NCBI GenBank assembly: GCA_964541755.1
Contig: CAZIRF010000012.1
Span: 1-64,000, forward strand
Source: CAZIRF01 sp964541755
Lineage (GTDB): Bacteria; Spirochaetota; Spirochaetia; Treponematales; Breznakiellaceae
Direction: 5' to 3'
Length of the DNA: 64,000 bases
This document shows positions 1 through 10,577 of this stretch, in pieces. Below the pieces are notes generated by a model. The model was not told the origin of the DNA. It worked only from the letters and a program-made list of their open reading frames with translations, and made no database searches. Made by a program: the position numbers and the translations under genes. Numbering within the stretch: position 1 is the stretch's first letter; the number at the start of each line of letters is the position of its first letter.

Positions 1-2514
1 GGAGCTTGCGAAGTTTCGGGCCTGGGAGAAGAGGAAATCCTCATTGTTCCCGATGAGCAGCGCCTGCAGAATTCTTCTCTCTCGTTGACTGCCTTGGTAG
101 AGCCGCTGCGATTTCCCGGCCGGATTCTGAATGCCGGAACGGCACACCCTGATATAAGGCCGCTCCCTGTACGCCTCTCAATGTCGCAGTCCGACAGCGT
201 GAAGCGCGAAGTGTTGTCTTCTCCGGCTCGTATCCCGCTCTTTGGCAGCAGGCTTCTTGAGGTTGGCGACCTCGGAGAAGCCCGATGGGTCAGGCGGGAG
301 CCCTCTTCACGGAGCTATCTAGATGGCGAATCCCTGGTCATGATCTCTGTGACGGCGGCTGCGGGGATAGACAAGCGCGTTCTGTCAAAGCTTGTTGCAG
401 ATAGACTGAACCGTTTTCGTGCCGAGTATCCGGGGGCCCGCATCGAGGTTCTTGATGATGAGGGGCGTGCCCTTGAGGAGAGCTGGCGAGAACTTTTAGG
501 GGCCGCTGTTGTCTCCTTGTTACTCGTGTTTCTTGCCTCTTTCATTATCTGCCGATTGCGCAGTAGCAGTAAAGGGGGCGTGCCCCTGGCCCTGCTCTGT
601 GCTATATGCGTCCCCCTGGTCATTCTCTTTGCCGTTATTCTCATGCTCTATGACGGACAGCGCCTTGATCGCACCCTTTTGACGGCTTTGGCCATATCAT
701 CAGGGTTTTCCATCGATGCATTTCTGGTGGTCATCGAGATGCTTTTTGCCCATGTGTCGGCAGTGGGGAGAACCGAACGAAGCACTGTCACACCGGCCTT
801 GACGCGCAATGTGGGGCGTATCCTCATATCCTCTGCGGGTACTACGCTCATCGCCCTGGTTCCCCTCTGTATGGCCGGGGATACGGACCTTGCCCTTATT
901 GGCAAGACGCTGTTTGCCACGAGCCTCGTATCACTTTTTGTCGCTCATTTCTTCTTGTTACCGATGGTCGGGTGGATTTTCGATACTTACCAAATGGCTG
1001 TACCTGTCGTGACGCCAAAAAAGCAAAGGCGACGCCGCTGGCATCGCCTTCTTGCCGCTGTAACCCGATCCCTTTACGCGCATCGACTGATGTGCCTTGG
1101 CCTCTGTGCTCTGTTCATTATTGTCTCGCTTGTCTGTTTGCCGTTTGCATTGGACCGCACACCGCCAGAAGACAGTGATCTCGTTCCCTTCTCTCTTTCT
1201 TTTGAACCGGGAACCGGGAAGGCTGCCCGATCCCGACGGCTTGCTGAATTTTCAAAGGATGTTTGTCATCTCTTGGGCGATTCGGTAACTGTGTGGGCCT
1301 CTCTTTCGGGGGATCAGGCACGGGGTTCGGTTCGCAGGGATTCCCCTGCCGTATCGGGAGACCTCGTCCTCGATGCACTGCGTTCGGTGGCAGTGGAGGG
1401 GGGCAGTGTCCATGCGGGGCTGCAGGGGGGGAGCGAACACTGGTGGGAAGTTTGCGTTTTTTCCACCCAAAGCGAGGCTGCTCGCAAAACGGCACGGGAA
1501 CTTGCTCAAACCCTCGATAGTGAGGCAGCAGTACTTCATTTCCGTCAAGGAGACCCCCTGCTCCTGCTCGTCCCCAATCGGCACATGGCGGTATCTTCGG
1601 GGTTCGATCTTGCGAGTATGTCTGGTGGACTGAGACGCCTTTTGGACGGGATTGTGGTGGGAAAGGTGGCCGGAAGCAGTGGTGAACACGATGTGCGACT
1701 GTCCAGTGCGGCGCGAAAAGAAGCCTTCAATGACAATCTTTCGCTGCAAGTCGATGAGTTGAAAGCCGCACAGCTGGCACTGGGTGATGGCAGGAGTTTC
1801 TCCGTGGGCAGCCTTTTTTCGTTTTCCGAAACAGTGGGGCCGGCAGCATTGGAGCGTGAGGATCGGCAGGCCCTTGCCCGCCTGTCCTTTGCAACAAAGG
1901 GCTCTTCGATGGCCACTGCCCGCAGAAGCTTTGCCCGTGCTGTCGCCCGTATCAACATCCCCCCACAGACTCGTATTGTCTTCGATCCCGAAGCCAGCCG
2001 GGAGGCGCAGGATACCCGCTGTCTGGTAGCCCTTATCTTTGTGGCGGCGCTCTTTTGCGTCCTCTTTTTGGGCTGTATTGAAAACAGCTTGCGGGGGCCC
2101 TTGTTGTGTCTCCTTTCGCTGCTTCCCGCCCTCTCATCCTGTTTCCCTGTTCTCCTGCTCTGCGCGTTACGAGCCGGGCCGCCGGCTCTCTGTGGGGCCA
2201 TACTCCTCTCCGGTCTCGGGATTAATGCGAGCATACTCTGTTTGGAGCGACTGGAAGGACGGCCCCCGTCAGCGGGAACGATCTATCTTCTTTGGCGGGA
2301 TCGTATGCCACTTGTAATGACAACATCCCTTACCAGCGTCTTTTCCTGTCTTCCCTTTGCCCTTCTGGCCGGACCCTCTGCCGCATTGGCGAGGGAACTC
2401 TCGATTGTATGTATTGCTGGAATACTGGTTTCCGCCATTTCATCTCTCATCTTTCTGCCCCTTGTGCGGGGACTATTTGTCCCCGGTTCCGCGTTGAATA
2501 ACGCCGGTACCTGA
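1..2514 (+). CDS. RND-superfamily efflux transporter, C-terminal part (5' end outside window)
   Basis: The reading frame is open from base 1, so the gene starts upstream; 837 residues are visible. RND pumps export drugs, metals or lipids across the inner membrane using the proton gradient. The visible part has the expected layout: a hydrophobic block (about bases 487-1000) with the transmembrane-4-like motif GFSIDAFLVVIEML, whose Asp sits in the proton-relay position, then a large soluble loop (about 1150-1990), then a second hydrophobic block (about 2020-2480). In the second block the relay position reads GLGINASILCLERL, with no acidic residue, which is usual for that half. The sequence is clearly diverged from AcrB, so the substrate cannot be named. 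The next gene starts 66 bases downstream and could be co-transcribed. The family call is fairly secure; a more specific class is not. Confidence 0.75.
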   Translation, partial: GACEVSGLGEEEILIVPDEQRLQNSSLSLTALVEPLRFPGRILNAGTAHPDIRPLPVRLSMSQSDSVKREVLSSPARIPLFGSRLLEVGDLGEARWVRREPSSRSYLDGESLVMISVTAAAGIDKRVLSKLVADRLNRFRAEYPGARIEVLDDEGRALEESWRELLGAAVVSLLLVFLASFIICRLRSSSKGGVPLALLCAICVPLVILFAVILMLYDGQRLDRTLLTALAISSGFSIDAFLVVIEMLFAHVSAVGRTERSTVTPALTRNVGRILISSAGTTLIALVPLCMAGDTDLALIGKTLFATSLVSLFVAHFFLLPMVGWIFDTYQMAVPVVTPKKQRRRRWHRLLAAVTRSLYAHRLMCLGLCALFIIVSLVCLPFALDRTPPEDSDLVPFSLSFEPGTGKAARSRRLAEFSKDVCHLLGDSVTVWASLSGDQARGSVRRDSPAVSGDLVLDALRSVAVEGGSVHAGLQGGSEHWWEVCVFSTQSEAARKTARELAQTLDSEAAVLHFRQGDPLLLLVPNRHMAVSSGFDLASMSGGLRRLLDGIVVGKVAGSSGEHDVRLSSAARKEAFNDNLSLQVDELKAAQLALGDGRSFSVGSLFSFSETVGPAALEREDRQALARLSFATKGSSMATARRSFARAVARINIPPQTRIVFDPEASREAQDTRCLVALIFVAALFCVLFLGCIENSLRGPLLCLLSLLPALSSCFPVLLLCALRAGPPALCGAILLSGLGINASILCLERLEGRPPSAGTIYLLWRDRMPLVMTTSLTSVFSCLPFALLAGPSAALARELSIVCIAGILVSAISSLIFLPLVRGLFVPGSALNNAGT

Positions 2515-2580
2515 CTCACACCGCTTGGAGCGCGGTGGGCGGAATCCTTGATTCTGCGATACCGAAACGAGGATTGTGCC

Positions 2581-5500
2581 ATGAAAGTACCCCTGTCACG
2601 TAGTGTTGCGAGTGTCCTGCTCGTATCTCTCATCTGTAGCGTTCAGCCCTTGCCGGCCTGGGAGCCAAGTGGTGCGGATTATCCCGCACATGAGCTGGAG
2701 GCCTTTGCATCAACTTTTTTGATGGGCGCGTACGAGCGCTCTCTGTCTCTATCTCCCGTGCAGGAGAGAGACTGGCAGCAGTTTGTCGAGGAGGAACTAG
2801 AGCGCTATCGCCCCCTCTTGGAGCATCATGCAGGGGGGGCTTGGCTGCCAGATTTTGGCGGGCTCGAAGAAAATTTGCGCATGGCCATAGTTGCGGGTTT
2901 ACAGGAGCGTGCGAATCGGGAGGCAAAGGCTCGCGCCCTTTCCATCGTGGGTCGGGATTTGTTGGCAGGTCGCACGATTCTGAATGAACGCCTTGAACGG
3001 GGCGAGCTTGACCGGGCGGCTTGGATTGCAGGTCTCAGGGAAATTGGCCGGGAGGCTGTAGAACGGCAACTCGGGGAAACGGAAGAACAGGGATCCCGCT
3101 TTGAAGAAGAGCTCTTTGCACAGGCTGATGCCTGGATAGTGCGGGAAGCCTTGGCTGCCCATTTGAACGACGCGAGTCATACGGCGGGTGTTCAAGGGGA
3201 GATAGATCGACAGCAGGTCTTACCTGCCGAATTGACTCTTGTTGACAGCGAACGGGAAGGCGCTGTCAATATCGAAGAGCTCATGGCGCAATTCGATCAA
3301 TCTGCCGGTAATGTGCAGGAAGAGCTCCTCGCGCGCCTTCAAGCGGAAGTTTCGGCGGAATTGGGTGATCGCTCCCGCTTGCAACATGGGGGGAGCGATT
3401 GGATGTCCCGTTGGAGCGGGGACCTCGAACGTGCCTTGGAAACCTGGGAAAATGCCGCTTCGTCCTTCATGACTCGTCGACTCGACTGGGAACATGAGGC
3501 TTCCCGGGTTTTTACAGAGGCGCAGGAGGCCTGGCATGAAGCGCGATGCTTTCTCGAGGCCTGTCGCGAGAATTGGCAACATGATCTCGATACGATGTAC
3601 GAAGAGGGAATTTCGAATTTTCAGGCTGAGGTCCTGGCGGTAAACCAGGCCCTCGAAACCCTGCTCGATGGTGCTGCCGCCATGCGTGCGACCCTGTTCG
3701 CAGAGGAAGAGGCCGCCGCCAGCGAGTATATGGCGTCATCTCTGGACAATTCGGTTTATAGTGCAGGTTTGGAGAGCTCCATACGGCAGCTCCTCCATGA
3801 AGCCGGTGCGCGGGATCAGCTCCTCTTGTCCCAAGAGGAGCTGGTATCGGTGAAATCTTCCAGCCTTGACCTGTCTGTCGCGAAGAAGGGGGAGCTCGAC
3901 ACTCTCCTGGCAAGTCTTGGGGAGAGCCTTCAAGAGCGAAATGAACTCGCGATGATCCTCGGTACGCTGTCATGTGAGGCTGGGGGTGAGGCGCCTGGTG
4001 TTGCGGCCTCTCATATGGTAGCGGAGAGCCTTGTTGAATGGGCCTCTTTGCGCGAGGAGGCAGCCCATGCCCTTCTGTCCTATCGGGACAGGGTTGAAGC
4101 AGGAGAAATTGCACGTGGTGAGGGGCTTCCGGAAGAAGATTCCCCTGGCTATGCCGAAATTTCTCTTTGGGCCGCTTCTCCGGTACTTGATACGACCTGG
4201 CCCGATGAACTTCTGGCTGATTCAATCTGTCGCACGGCACGGGCAGAGGAGCTCGCTGCGCTCCTGAGCCGTAGCCCGAGTGCCCCGGAATCGACGCAGT
4301 TTGCAACACAGTTGGACGTCCTTTCCCGGCACATTGACGATCTTGAGGGACTGGAAAAACTCGCGGGTATATGGATGCGCAGCCAGGATATTGCCGCCCG
4401 GGACCTTGCAGCCGCACAAGCGGAAGTGGAAACCGCGTGCAATCAATGGACGCTCCCCGAGGATTTACCCGACCTGTATCGCGACAGCGAGGGGCTCTTG
4501 CGTCTTCATGGAGAAGAGGGAGCGATAGAGGCCCCTGAATCTCTAAACGATGACGTGATCGACTGGGTATGTCGCATGAACGAACGGAGCTTTGATGTAG
4601 AGCTCCTCAAGGAATGGGCCCTGGCCCGATCGCATGTGCTCTCTATGTTTGATGAAGGTGCATTATCATCTCTTTCTGTTGGCGAAGCTGCCTGGCTTGC
4701 CAATACCGTTGGTCAAAAGAAGGTTGACGGGGTGAGTCTTTCCTCTGTGTTGGAGACCTACCGCAATGAAACCAGGGTGGGCCTTGCTCAAGAGGCTTGG
4801 GAAGCGCTTGACGAGACAAGCCAGGCAGATATCGAGATGCTTGTCCTCCTGGAATCCGGGGGGAGTGCAAGTGCCATTGTGCTTGGCGACAAGTTGCGCA
4901 TGGTCTTGGAAGAATTGGAATTTACGACGGTGGATGTCTGTATCAGTGATCGCCTGGATACTGTTACAAATAAAGCGGAGAATAACGGAATTCTTACTTC
5001 TGTCCTGTACGGCTTTACCCTGCTCAATATTTGGAATCCTTTGGGCGCTTTTTCGGGCGCGCTAACGGGGCTTTTTGGTGTTTCCACGATTATCAATGTC
5101 GAGGAGCGGGACACTCTTAGAGAAATGCGTGCGTCCTATGAGGATGCCTGGGCCGCACTCATCGAAGAACGGGAATGTGGGAGTGATTTCTTCGCGCAGA
5201 CGTTCTGTGATTTTGCCGCCCTTGTCGATACCCGCGAAGATTTGCTCGCTGCAGAAGCCTTTCGATCGGACCCGGCAAACGCCCAAACCGTTTGGGGCGA
5301 TTTTGCCGCACAGCTCCCGTCCACAATGGATGGCGAATCTGTTCCCGTAGAATTGTGCAAGCTTGTTGATGGCATTCTGGAAAGCGGTGAAAGCTTCTCT
5401 GGTGGCCCTCTATTGCCAATTGACGCACTTCGAGAGGCGCTGTCAACCCGTTACCTCGACCTTGCGGCACAGAATGCTCAGCTTGAAGCTCTGCTCCGGC

Positions 5501-8500
5501 AGCAACACGACCTTGACTTCATGCTCTCCGAATCCCTTGCAGCAGGGGCCATGGATTGGGTCTGTGGCTTTTCATCCGCTGTTGATCCCGCTCCCTTCAT
5601 TGAAGGAATTTTGCATGAAAATGAGCGTGTGAGCAACGATCAGATCGCCTCTTTCAAGGCCCTTCGGGCTCGTTTGACATCATTGGCTCCCGCCGGGACA
5701 TCGCATGTAGACGGCTTGTTCCAGCCGGTGGAAATACTCCTGTCGAGTATGGCCCGGGGATCCCTTGCACAGGCAGATTCCCTGGCTGCTTTCGAGCGCG
5801 TGCGCGCTCGAAGTGAACTCGCCAGTCTGGAGGCATCGCAGATTCTCTTTGCTTCCATGCTTGATGATCTGGCGTCCTCCGGACTCGCCGCCCTTTCCGA
5901 AGCTGCCGCTTCGCTTGATGAGATCAATGCAGAATGGCTGGATTCCTGTTCAGTCGCCCTCCAAAAGGGGAGTGCCCTCTGGGATGAGGCCTGGCAGGAG
6001 CACCTTATTGCGCGGGAAGTGTGGCTCAACGACTGTGTAAGGAGCTGGCAGGATGGTGTTTCGGATACTGCCTGCTCAATCATGATTGAAAGCGGTTGCC
6101 GGGAGGCCCGCAGCCTCGACACCCTTCTTGTTGCCCCGGCTCTCCTTGCTGTAGATGATCGCACTGATAATTTGACGGTTCTTGTGGAAAACCTTCGGGC
6201 AGAGCTCTCCCTTCCCTCCGCTACACAGGCCCTTTATGGCCACATTTCGACTTCTGACGGGAACGATAAGGGCGAACCCCTTGCCTTTGAGTCTCTTCTT
6301 ACACGATCCCTCGAAGTGAGTCGGGCTTGCTCTGCCTCTCTTGCCGAACGCAACCGCCGCGATCTCCTGGCCCTTAACGAGCTTGCTTCTCTCGCCGCCC
6401 TCGAACAGATGGCAGAGGCGTTTATCGATAATCTTGCGGCAGTCAACGGGGACTTCGACGCTTCCATGGATGAGCTTTTTGTCCGTGAAAACAAGTGGCA
6501 GCGTTCCGGGGGGATGTATCGCAAGGACTATGTCGTCCATGCCACTCTCATCGACCCGTTGATCCATCAGAGTGGCGAAGTATCAGTCTATGACCCTCTT
6601 TCCCCCGAAGAATGTGGCTATGAAGGGCTCGAAGAGATATATGAAAGCAGTGAGCGCAACGGGGCCATTGATGAGGCGTTCTCGACTATGGAAGCGCTCT
6701 TTGCCACTGTCTTTGGTTCGGATGATGAAGAAGGCTTGGTTTTCCTCCATATTGGTACTGCGCCGGGATGCACGGAGGATGTGACAGAAGAAGGGGATGC
6801 GCTACCCGATACCGAAGGCAGTGGAGAGTTGGGGCGTCTTGTGGGAGCCTGTATTACGGTAATGCGCGAGGAGGCCGAGGGCTGGGCGAAAGCGGCGGCG
6901 TCCTGGTATGACAAGCCCTTCGCCGATGATCGCAGCGGGGCGTTCTCCTGGCTCAAGTCCTGTTCTGTGAGAAGTATTGTGGATGTTGCGGTGGGAGTCG
7001 CGGCGAGTGCCTGTACTGCCGGGCTGGGTGGCATCGCTGCTATTGCCGCCTCTACAGCACTTTCTCTGGGTGATGATATCCTGTTTTCCATGGCAGATAT
7101 TATGGGTGGTGCCGATGTTGGCACTGTTATGGTCAATTTGGGCAAACAGACCCTTATGTCGGCTGCGATGCCCGCCATAGGGGGGGGATTGGATGCCCTT
7201 TCCTCGGTTGCGCTGGAGTCTGCCACCGGCTTTATGGGTTTTGTTGCGAATGCAACTTTTGACACCGTTCGTGTCATGTCCTGTTCAACGGTAAAAGCTG
7301 CTATTTCTGCGGTGGGGTGGGATGGCGATGGCTTTACATGGTCCAATGAGGCCTTTTCCACTACCATTAACGCCGGCTTCCCTGCCGCAATGGCCGGACT
7401 GCTTGTAAAAAATGGCCTCAATAGCGGCCTTGAAGGCTTCACCGGCGATCTCCTCGTAGATGCCCGGACCCTGTCCTCCTTTGCCGGAGGGCTAGTGGGC
7501 GAAGCGGTGCGCTACAAGACCGAAGGGAAAATGTCATTCAATATTTTGAATGCCGCAGATGTTACCAAGGGTGAAGTACAGGCGGATATTATCAGGCTCG
7601 ATATCGGTGCTGACGGAGCCAGTGTTCAGCTTGGTACCGGGGGCCAATCTGCTGGGGTTTCGACGATTTCTTCGGCCCTGGAGGGGGTCGAGGCCTGGGG
7701 GGTCAATGCGCGTCTCTTGATAGAGGGTGGCAGCGATCTTTCCCGGTATCAAAGCGCTCTTCGCACCCTCTATTGCGGCAATCCAGAGATGCAGAAAGAG
7801 TTTGAAGCCCTGTTGGCCGGGGGGGTGCAGGTTCGCGAAGATACCGGCTTGGATGCCGCTGCGCAGAGTGTGTATGATGAAAAGCGGGGCACGAAAGTGA
7901 TTACCTTGGGCAAGGAGGCAATCGAGGATGGCTCCCGCTTTGGGCTCAACCTGGTTTTTGCCCATGAATCACAGCGCAATGGCATTGTCGACGACGACTT
8001 GACCCAGCAGATTGAAACGGCCGAGGCTCTCAACACTCAGCTTTCAACTGCGGGGGCCCTTGCTGCAGCTTGGGGGATGGGGAGTCTTTCTTTCGAGCAA
8101 CAGACGCGTCTGGATGCCTTTGTCCGGGCGCAGTCGGGCGATTGGAATGACTATGCCCGTCTCCTTTCCAGCTTCGATTCAAGTGCCGATTTTTGGCGTC
8201 TTCTTCAAGACGGAACCATCGAGTGGGACGGGAGGCGCGCCCTTTACGACCATGAGGATCAGTTCTTGAGATTGGCAACGGATGAAAATGGCCGAAGTCT
8301 TGGCTATGGGGCTTCCCTATTGGAGTATATGGGGATTCCCGGAGCCCGGGACCTTCTCGAGTCGCGGGGTATCGCGACGGCTGGTCTGGATTCGGAGGGC
8401 CTGGCTCGCGAGCTCATGAATTTGGTTCCTGTCGAGTGGCAAGGGGATAATGGTCCGGTTGATCCCGGATTGGACTCTCTTATGGCGGATAGCTCAATCA

Positions 8501-9279
8501 ATTATTACGAGAAAAAGGCGATTTGGCTGGAGGAAAATTGGGCCTTGAGTTCCAGTAAGCTCGCAAAAATCTTGAGTGATGGCGCTGGTCTTGCTACATT
8601 TGACGCCAGTACCGATGTTCTTCAACAAGTCGATCTTCGTAATTACATATTGGCAGAAATGAATAAATTGGGAGATCTTTCATCCTGGTCGGGTGACTAC
8701 GATCCTGCACGGGAAGCTGCTCGAATTGAAAGTTTCATGGCTTTCTATAACAAGCGCTATGTGGATTCTGCCCTAGCCTTTACCCCGGAAAATTTTATCA
8801 GTCAGGACTTCATGAACGAACTCGACAAATACAGACTCAATAATGGTTCCAGCGTTTCATATATACATGCTGGAATTGATACTGTGGGGAGTAATGAGGT
8901 TGTTTCACCGGGCTTTTTCGAGGTTCTTTCGTGGGAAGGCCAGGCCAAGCATGAACTTTTGCTGGGTCTGGCGGGAAGCGATATCCACAACAGATTTTTG
9001 CATCTTGATCCGGGTAGCTTTACGGCGTTGAGTACTGGAGATACGCTGTTACCGGGGGACTCTCTGGGGGAATTCGGGACTGAAGGTAATTCGAGTGGTG
9101 CTCACCTTCACGTGGAGACTACCTTGGACAACAGTAAGGGGGAACGCGGGTTTGTCAATCCACTTGTGCCAGACGATGTTTGGCAGAATCGCTACAACTT
9201 CCCCTTCTGGAGGGGTAAACTCGAGGATGATGGTACATGGACTACGCTCGAAAAATATCGCTCGGTGATTCCCCGTTAG
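2581..9279 (+). CDS. Giant exported protein with C-terminal M23/LytM-type peptidase domain
   Basis: A 2,232-residue protein. The ATG at 2581 is preferred over an in-frame TTG at 2548: it follows an ACGAGG ribosome site and opens a clear signal peptide (MKVPLSRSV, a hydrophobic run, then PLPAWE). Residues to about 1400 are very acidic and helix-rich, and probably coiled coil. A hydrophobic patch lies near bases 4990-5100, and a long Ala/Gly-rich hydrophobic stretch at about 6960-7420 could insert into membrane. The last 150 residues carry M23 zinc-peptidase hallmarks: HAGID (H-x3-D) near base 8866 and HLHVE (H-x-H) near 9103, which fits cleavage of peptidoglycan cross-links. Leptospira and other spirochaetes have comparably giant proteins with this ending, so I suspect a spirochaete-specific family; that link is from memory. 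Role unknown; cell-wall remodelling or a structural envelope role is inference. Confidence 0.7.
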   Translation: MKVPLSRSVASVLLVSLICSVQPLPAWEPSGADYPAHELEAFASTFLMGAYERSLSLSPVQERDWQQFVEEELERYRPLLEHHAGGAWLPDFGGLEENLRMAIVAGLQERANREAKARALSIVGRDLLAGRTILNERLERGELDRAAWIAGLREIGREAVERQLGETEEQGSRFEEELFAQADAWIVREALAAHLNDASHTAGVQGEIDRQQVLPAELTLVDSEREGAVNIEELMAQFDQSAGNVQEELLARLQAEVSAELGDRSRLQHGGSDWMSRWSGDLERALETWENAASSFMTRRLDWEHEASRVFTEAQEAWHEARCFLEACRENWQHDLDTMYEEGISNFQAEVLAVNQALETLLDGAAAMRATLFAEEEAAASEYMASSLDNSVYSAGLESSIRQLLHEAGARDQLLLSQEELVSVKSSSLDLSVAKKGELDTLLASLGESLQERNELAMILGTLSCEAGGEAPGVAASHMVAESLVEWASLREEAAHALLSYRDRVEAGEIARGEGLPEEDSPGYAEISLWAASPVLDTTWPDELLADSICRTARAEELAALLSRSPSAPESTQFATQLDVLSRHIDDLEGLEKLAGIWMRSQDIAARDLAAAQAEVETACNQWTLPEDLPDLYRDSEGLLRLHGEEGAIEAPESLNDDVIDWVCRMNERSFDVELLKEWALARSHVLSMFDEGALSSLSVGEAAWLANTVGQKKVDGVSLSSVLETYRNETRVGLAQEAWEALDETSQADIEMLVLLESGGSASAIVLGDKLRMVLEELEFTTVDVCISDRLDTVTNKAENNGILTSVLYGFTLLNIWNPLGAFSGALTGLFGVSTIINVEERDTLREMRASYEDAWAALIEERECGSDFFAQTFCDFAALVDTREDLLAAEAFRSDPANAQTVWGDFAAQLPSTMDGESVPVELCKLVDGILESGESFSGGPLLPIDALREALSTRYLDLAAQNAQLEALLRQQHDLDFMLSESLAAGAMDWVCGFSSAVDPAPFIEGILHENERVSNDQIASFKALRARLTSLAPAGTSHVDGLFQPVEILLSSMARGSLAQADSLAAFERVRARSELASLEASQILFASMLDDLASSGLAALSEAAASLDEINAEWLDSCSVALQKGSALWDEAWQEHLIAREVWLNDCVRSWQDGVSDTACSIMIESGCREARSLDTLLVAPALLAVDDRTDNLTVLVENLRAELSLPSATQALYGHISTSDGNDKGEPLAFESLLTRSLEVSRACSASLAERNRRDLLALNELASLAALEQMAEAFIDNLAAVNGDFDASMDELFVRENKWQRSGGMYRKDYVVHATLIDPLIHQSGEVSVYDPLSPEECGYEGLEEIYESSERNGAIDEAFSTMEALFATVFGSDDEEGLVFLHIGTAPGCTEDVTEEGDALPDTEGSGELGRLVGACITVMREEAEGWAKAAASWYDKPFADDRSGAFSWLKSCSVRSIVDVAVGVAASACTAGLGGIAAIAASTALSLGDDILFSMADIMGGADVGTVMVNLGKQTLMSAAMPAIGGGLDALSSVALESATGFMGFVANATFDTVRVMSCSTVKAAISAVGWDGDGFTWSNEAFSTTINAGFPAAMAGLLVKNGLNSGLEGFTGDLLVDARTLSSFAGGLVGEAVRYKTEGKMSFNILNAADVTKGEVQADIIRLDIGADGASVQLGTGGQSAGVSTISSALEGVEAWGVNARLLIEGGSDLSRYQSALRTLYCGNPEMQKEFEALLAGGVQVREDTGLDAAAQSVYDEKRGTKVITLGKEAIEDGSRFGLNLVFAHESQRNGIVDDDLTQQIETAEALNTQLSTAGALAAAWGMGSLSFEQQTRLDAFVRAQSGDWNDYARLLSSFDSSADFWRLLQDGTIEWDGRRALYDHEDQFLRLATDENGRSLGYGASLLEYMGIPGARDLLESRGIATAGLDSEGLARELMNLVPVEWQGDNGPVDPGLDSLMADSSINYYEKKAIWLEENWALSSSKLAKILSDGAGLATFDASTDVLQQVDLRNYILAEMNKLGDLSSWSGDYDPAREAARIESFMAFYNKRYVDSALAFTPENFISQDFMNELDKYRLNNGSSVSYIHAGIDTVGSNEVVSPGFFEVLSWEGQAKHELLLGLAGSDIHNRFLHLDPGSFTALSTGDTLLPGDSLGEFGTEGNSSGAHLHVETTLDNSKGERGFVNPLVPDDVWQNRYNFPFWRGKLEDDGTWTTLEKYRSVIPR

Positions 9280-9297
9280 GGATCGGTTCTTGAGAAA

Positions 9298-9329
9298 AGA
9301 GACGGCCCTCCAAGGAGGGGGCCGTCTCT
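9298..9329. terminator. Bidirectional intrinsic terminator-like hairpin
   Basis: A strong GC-rich stem (AGAGACGGCCC pairing with GGGCCGTCTCT, extended by a bulged TCC/GGA step) lies between the convergent giant-protein gene and the GH5 operon. T-tracts on either side are weak. It probably ends both transcripts. Confidence 0.65.
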
Positions 9330-9395
9330 GATTCTATCGGTTTATTCGAGGACGCAATTTCCTTTGCTTATCCATTGGTTTGCAGGCCCGGGCCT

Positions 9396-10577
9396 TTAGG
9401 GCAGGCGGATATCTTCGGTGCCCTGCCCGGTCTTGGCCCCGCGCATCATGGCTTCCAGGATGGGCTCTGCGTGGGGATACGGGAGCGGGAGGGTGGCGCC
9501 GCGGTCGAAGAGGCCGAATTGCTCGTGGCCCTCGCCGCCGTAGCCGTTGTCCCAGTAGACCGGGACGATGCCGCGCTCACGGCAGGCGGTGGTGACGAAC
9601 TCCATCCAGTAGCGGCGGTAGTCGCGACCCTCCGGGCTCTGGCTCGTCGCCCCGCATTCGCCCAAGTACACGGGGATGCCCTTTTGCACGAATGCTTCGG
9701 CAATGCGGTCGAGGTCCTTGAGGACGGTCTCCTCCTGGCCGTACTCGGTGGAAACCGTCTCGCCCTTGTCGTTTACCCAGGTCTTTTGGGTCCCGCTCTT
9801 GCCCCAGTGTGGCACCTTGGCACTTATACAGAAGTCCTGGGGTGTGTAGTAGTGGGCAGTGACCACGAGGCGATTGGCGCTGTCGTGGGGTATGACGAGG
9901 TGCTCGATGGTAAGGTCGTGGTTGGTCACATAGCCGGCCAAGACGAGCCAGCGCGTCGCATTGGCTCCTCCAGAGGCGCGTACCGCCTCGACGAAGAGCC
10001 TGTTCCACTCGTTGACGATCTCGTACTGGAGGCCGCCATCCGTGCGGTTGCCTCCCCAGCCCCAGCCGCCGTCGTGGATCTCGTTCATCCCCTCGAAGAG
10101 GAGCCAGTCGCCTTCATGGGCAAAGTGGCGGGCAATATGGGTCCAGACTGATGAGAACATCTCCCCCGTTTCTTTTCGCACCGCGCTGTCCGCGGCCGCC
10201 CGCTTTACCGAAAGCCAATGCCCCTCGTCGGCCCCGTCATGGTGGATGTTGATAACGGCCTTCATACCCGCGTCGCGTATCCAGCCGGCCACCTCGTCAA
10301 TGCGCTCGAGCCACTCCCTGTCTATCGCGTAGCCCGATTCCCTGTCGCCAATGTGGCCCAGCCAGGTGACGGGCATGCGCACGATATCGAAGCCTGCCCG
10401 GGCGACTGCCTGTATCAGCTCCCTTTTAACGAGTGGGTTGCCCCAGGCGGTCTCCAGGGCAATGCCATCCTTGCCGAAGCAGTCGAAGGCATTGCCCAGG
10501 TTCCAGCCGATCTTTGCCCCGCCGGTGAAGACCCCCGGCTCATATTCGGGGCGGGGGTTGCTTTTGTGTTCGCTCAC
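9396..10577 (-). CDS. Glycoside hydrolase family 5 (cellulase-type), no signal peptide
   Basis: A 393-residue GH5 enzyme, expected to cut beta-1,4-glucans or related hemicelluloses with retention of configuration. The N-terminal GWNLGNAFD and ETAWGNP motifs, NIHHDG, the acid/base Glu in FEGMNEIHDGGWGWG and the nucleophile Glu in VYLGECGA are all present. This motif set resembles subfamily GH5_4, but the subfamily is uncertain. The start is GTG, overlapping the TGA stop of the upstream GH5 gene (GTGA), which implies translational coupling. Unlike both other GH5 paralogues in the window it has no signal sequence or lipobox, so it should act in the cytoplasm, perhaps on imported oligosaccharides. 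It ends just before the hairpin at 9298-9329. Confidence 0.9.
   Translation of the reverse strand: MSEHKSNPRPEYEPGVFTGGAKIGWNLGNAFDCFGKDGIALETAWGNPLVKRELIQAVARAGFDIVRMPVTWLGHIGDRESGYAIDREWLERIDEVAGWIRDAGMKAVINIHHDGADEGHWLSVKRAAADSAVRKETGEMFSSVWTHIARHFAHEGDWLLFEGMNEIHDGGWGWGGNRTDGGLQYEIVNEWNRLFVEAVRASGGANATRWLVLAGYVTNHDLTIEHLVIPHDSANRLVVTAHYYTPQDFCISAKVPHWGKSGTQKTWVNDKGETVSTEYGQEETVLKDLDRIAEAFVQKGIPVYLGECGATSQSPEGRDYRRYWMEFVTTACRERGIVPVYWDNGYGGEGHEQFGLFDRGATLPLPYPHAEPILEAMMRGAKTGQGTEDIRLP

Noticed and set aside
9375..10151. Plus-strand open frame opposite the first GH5 gene
   Set aside because: It is antisense to a gene with all catalytic motifs and shows no domain of its own.
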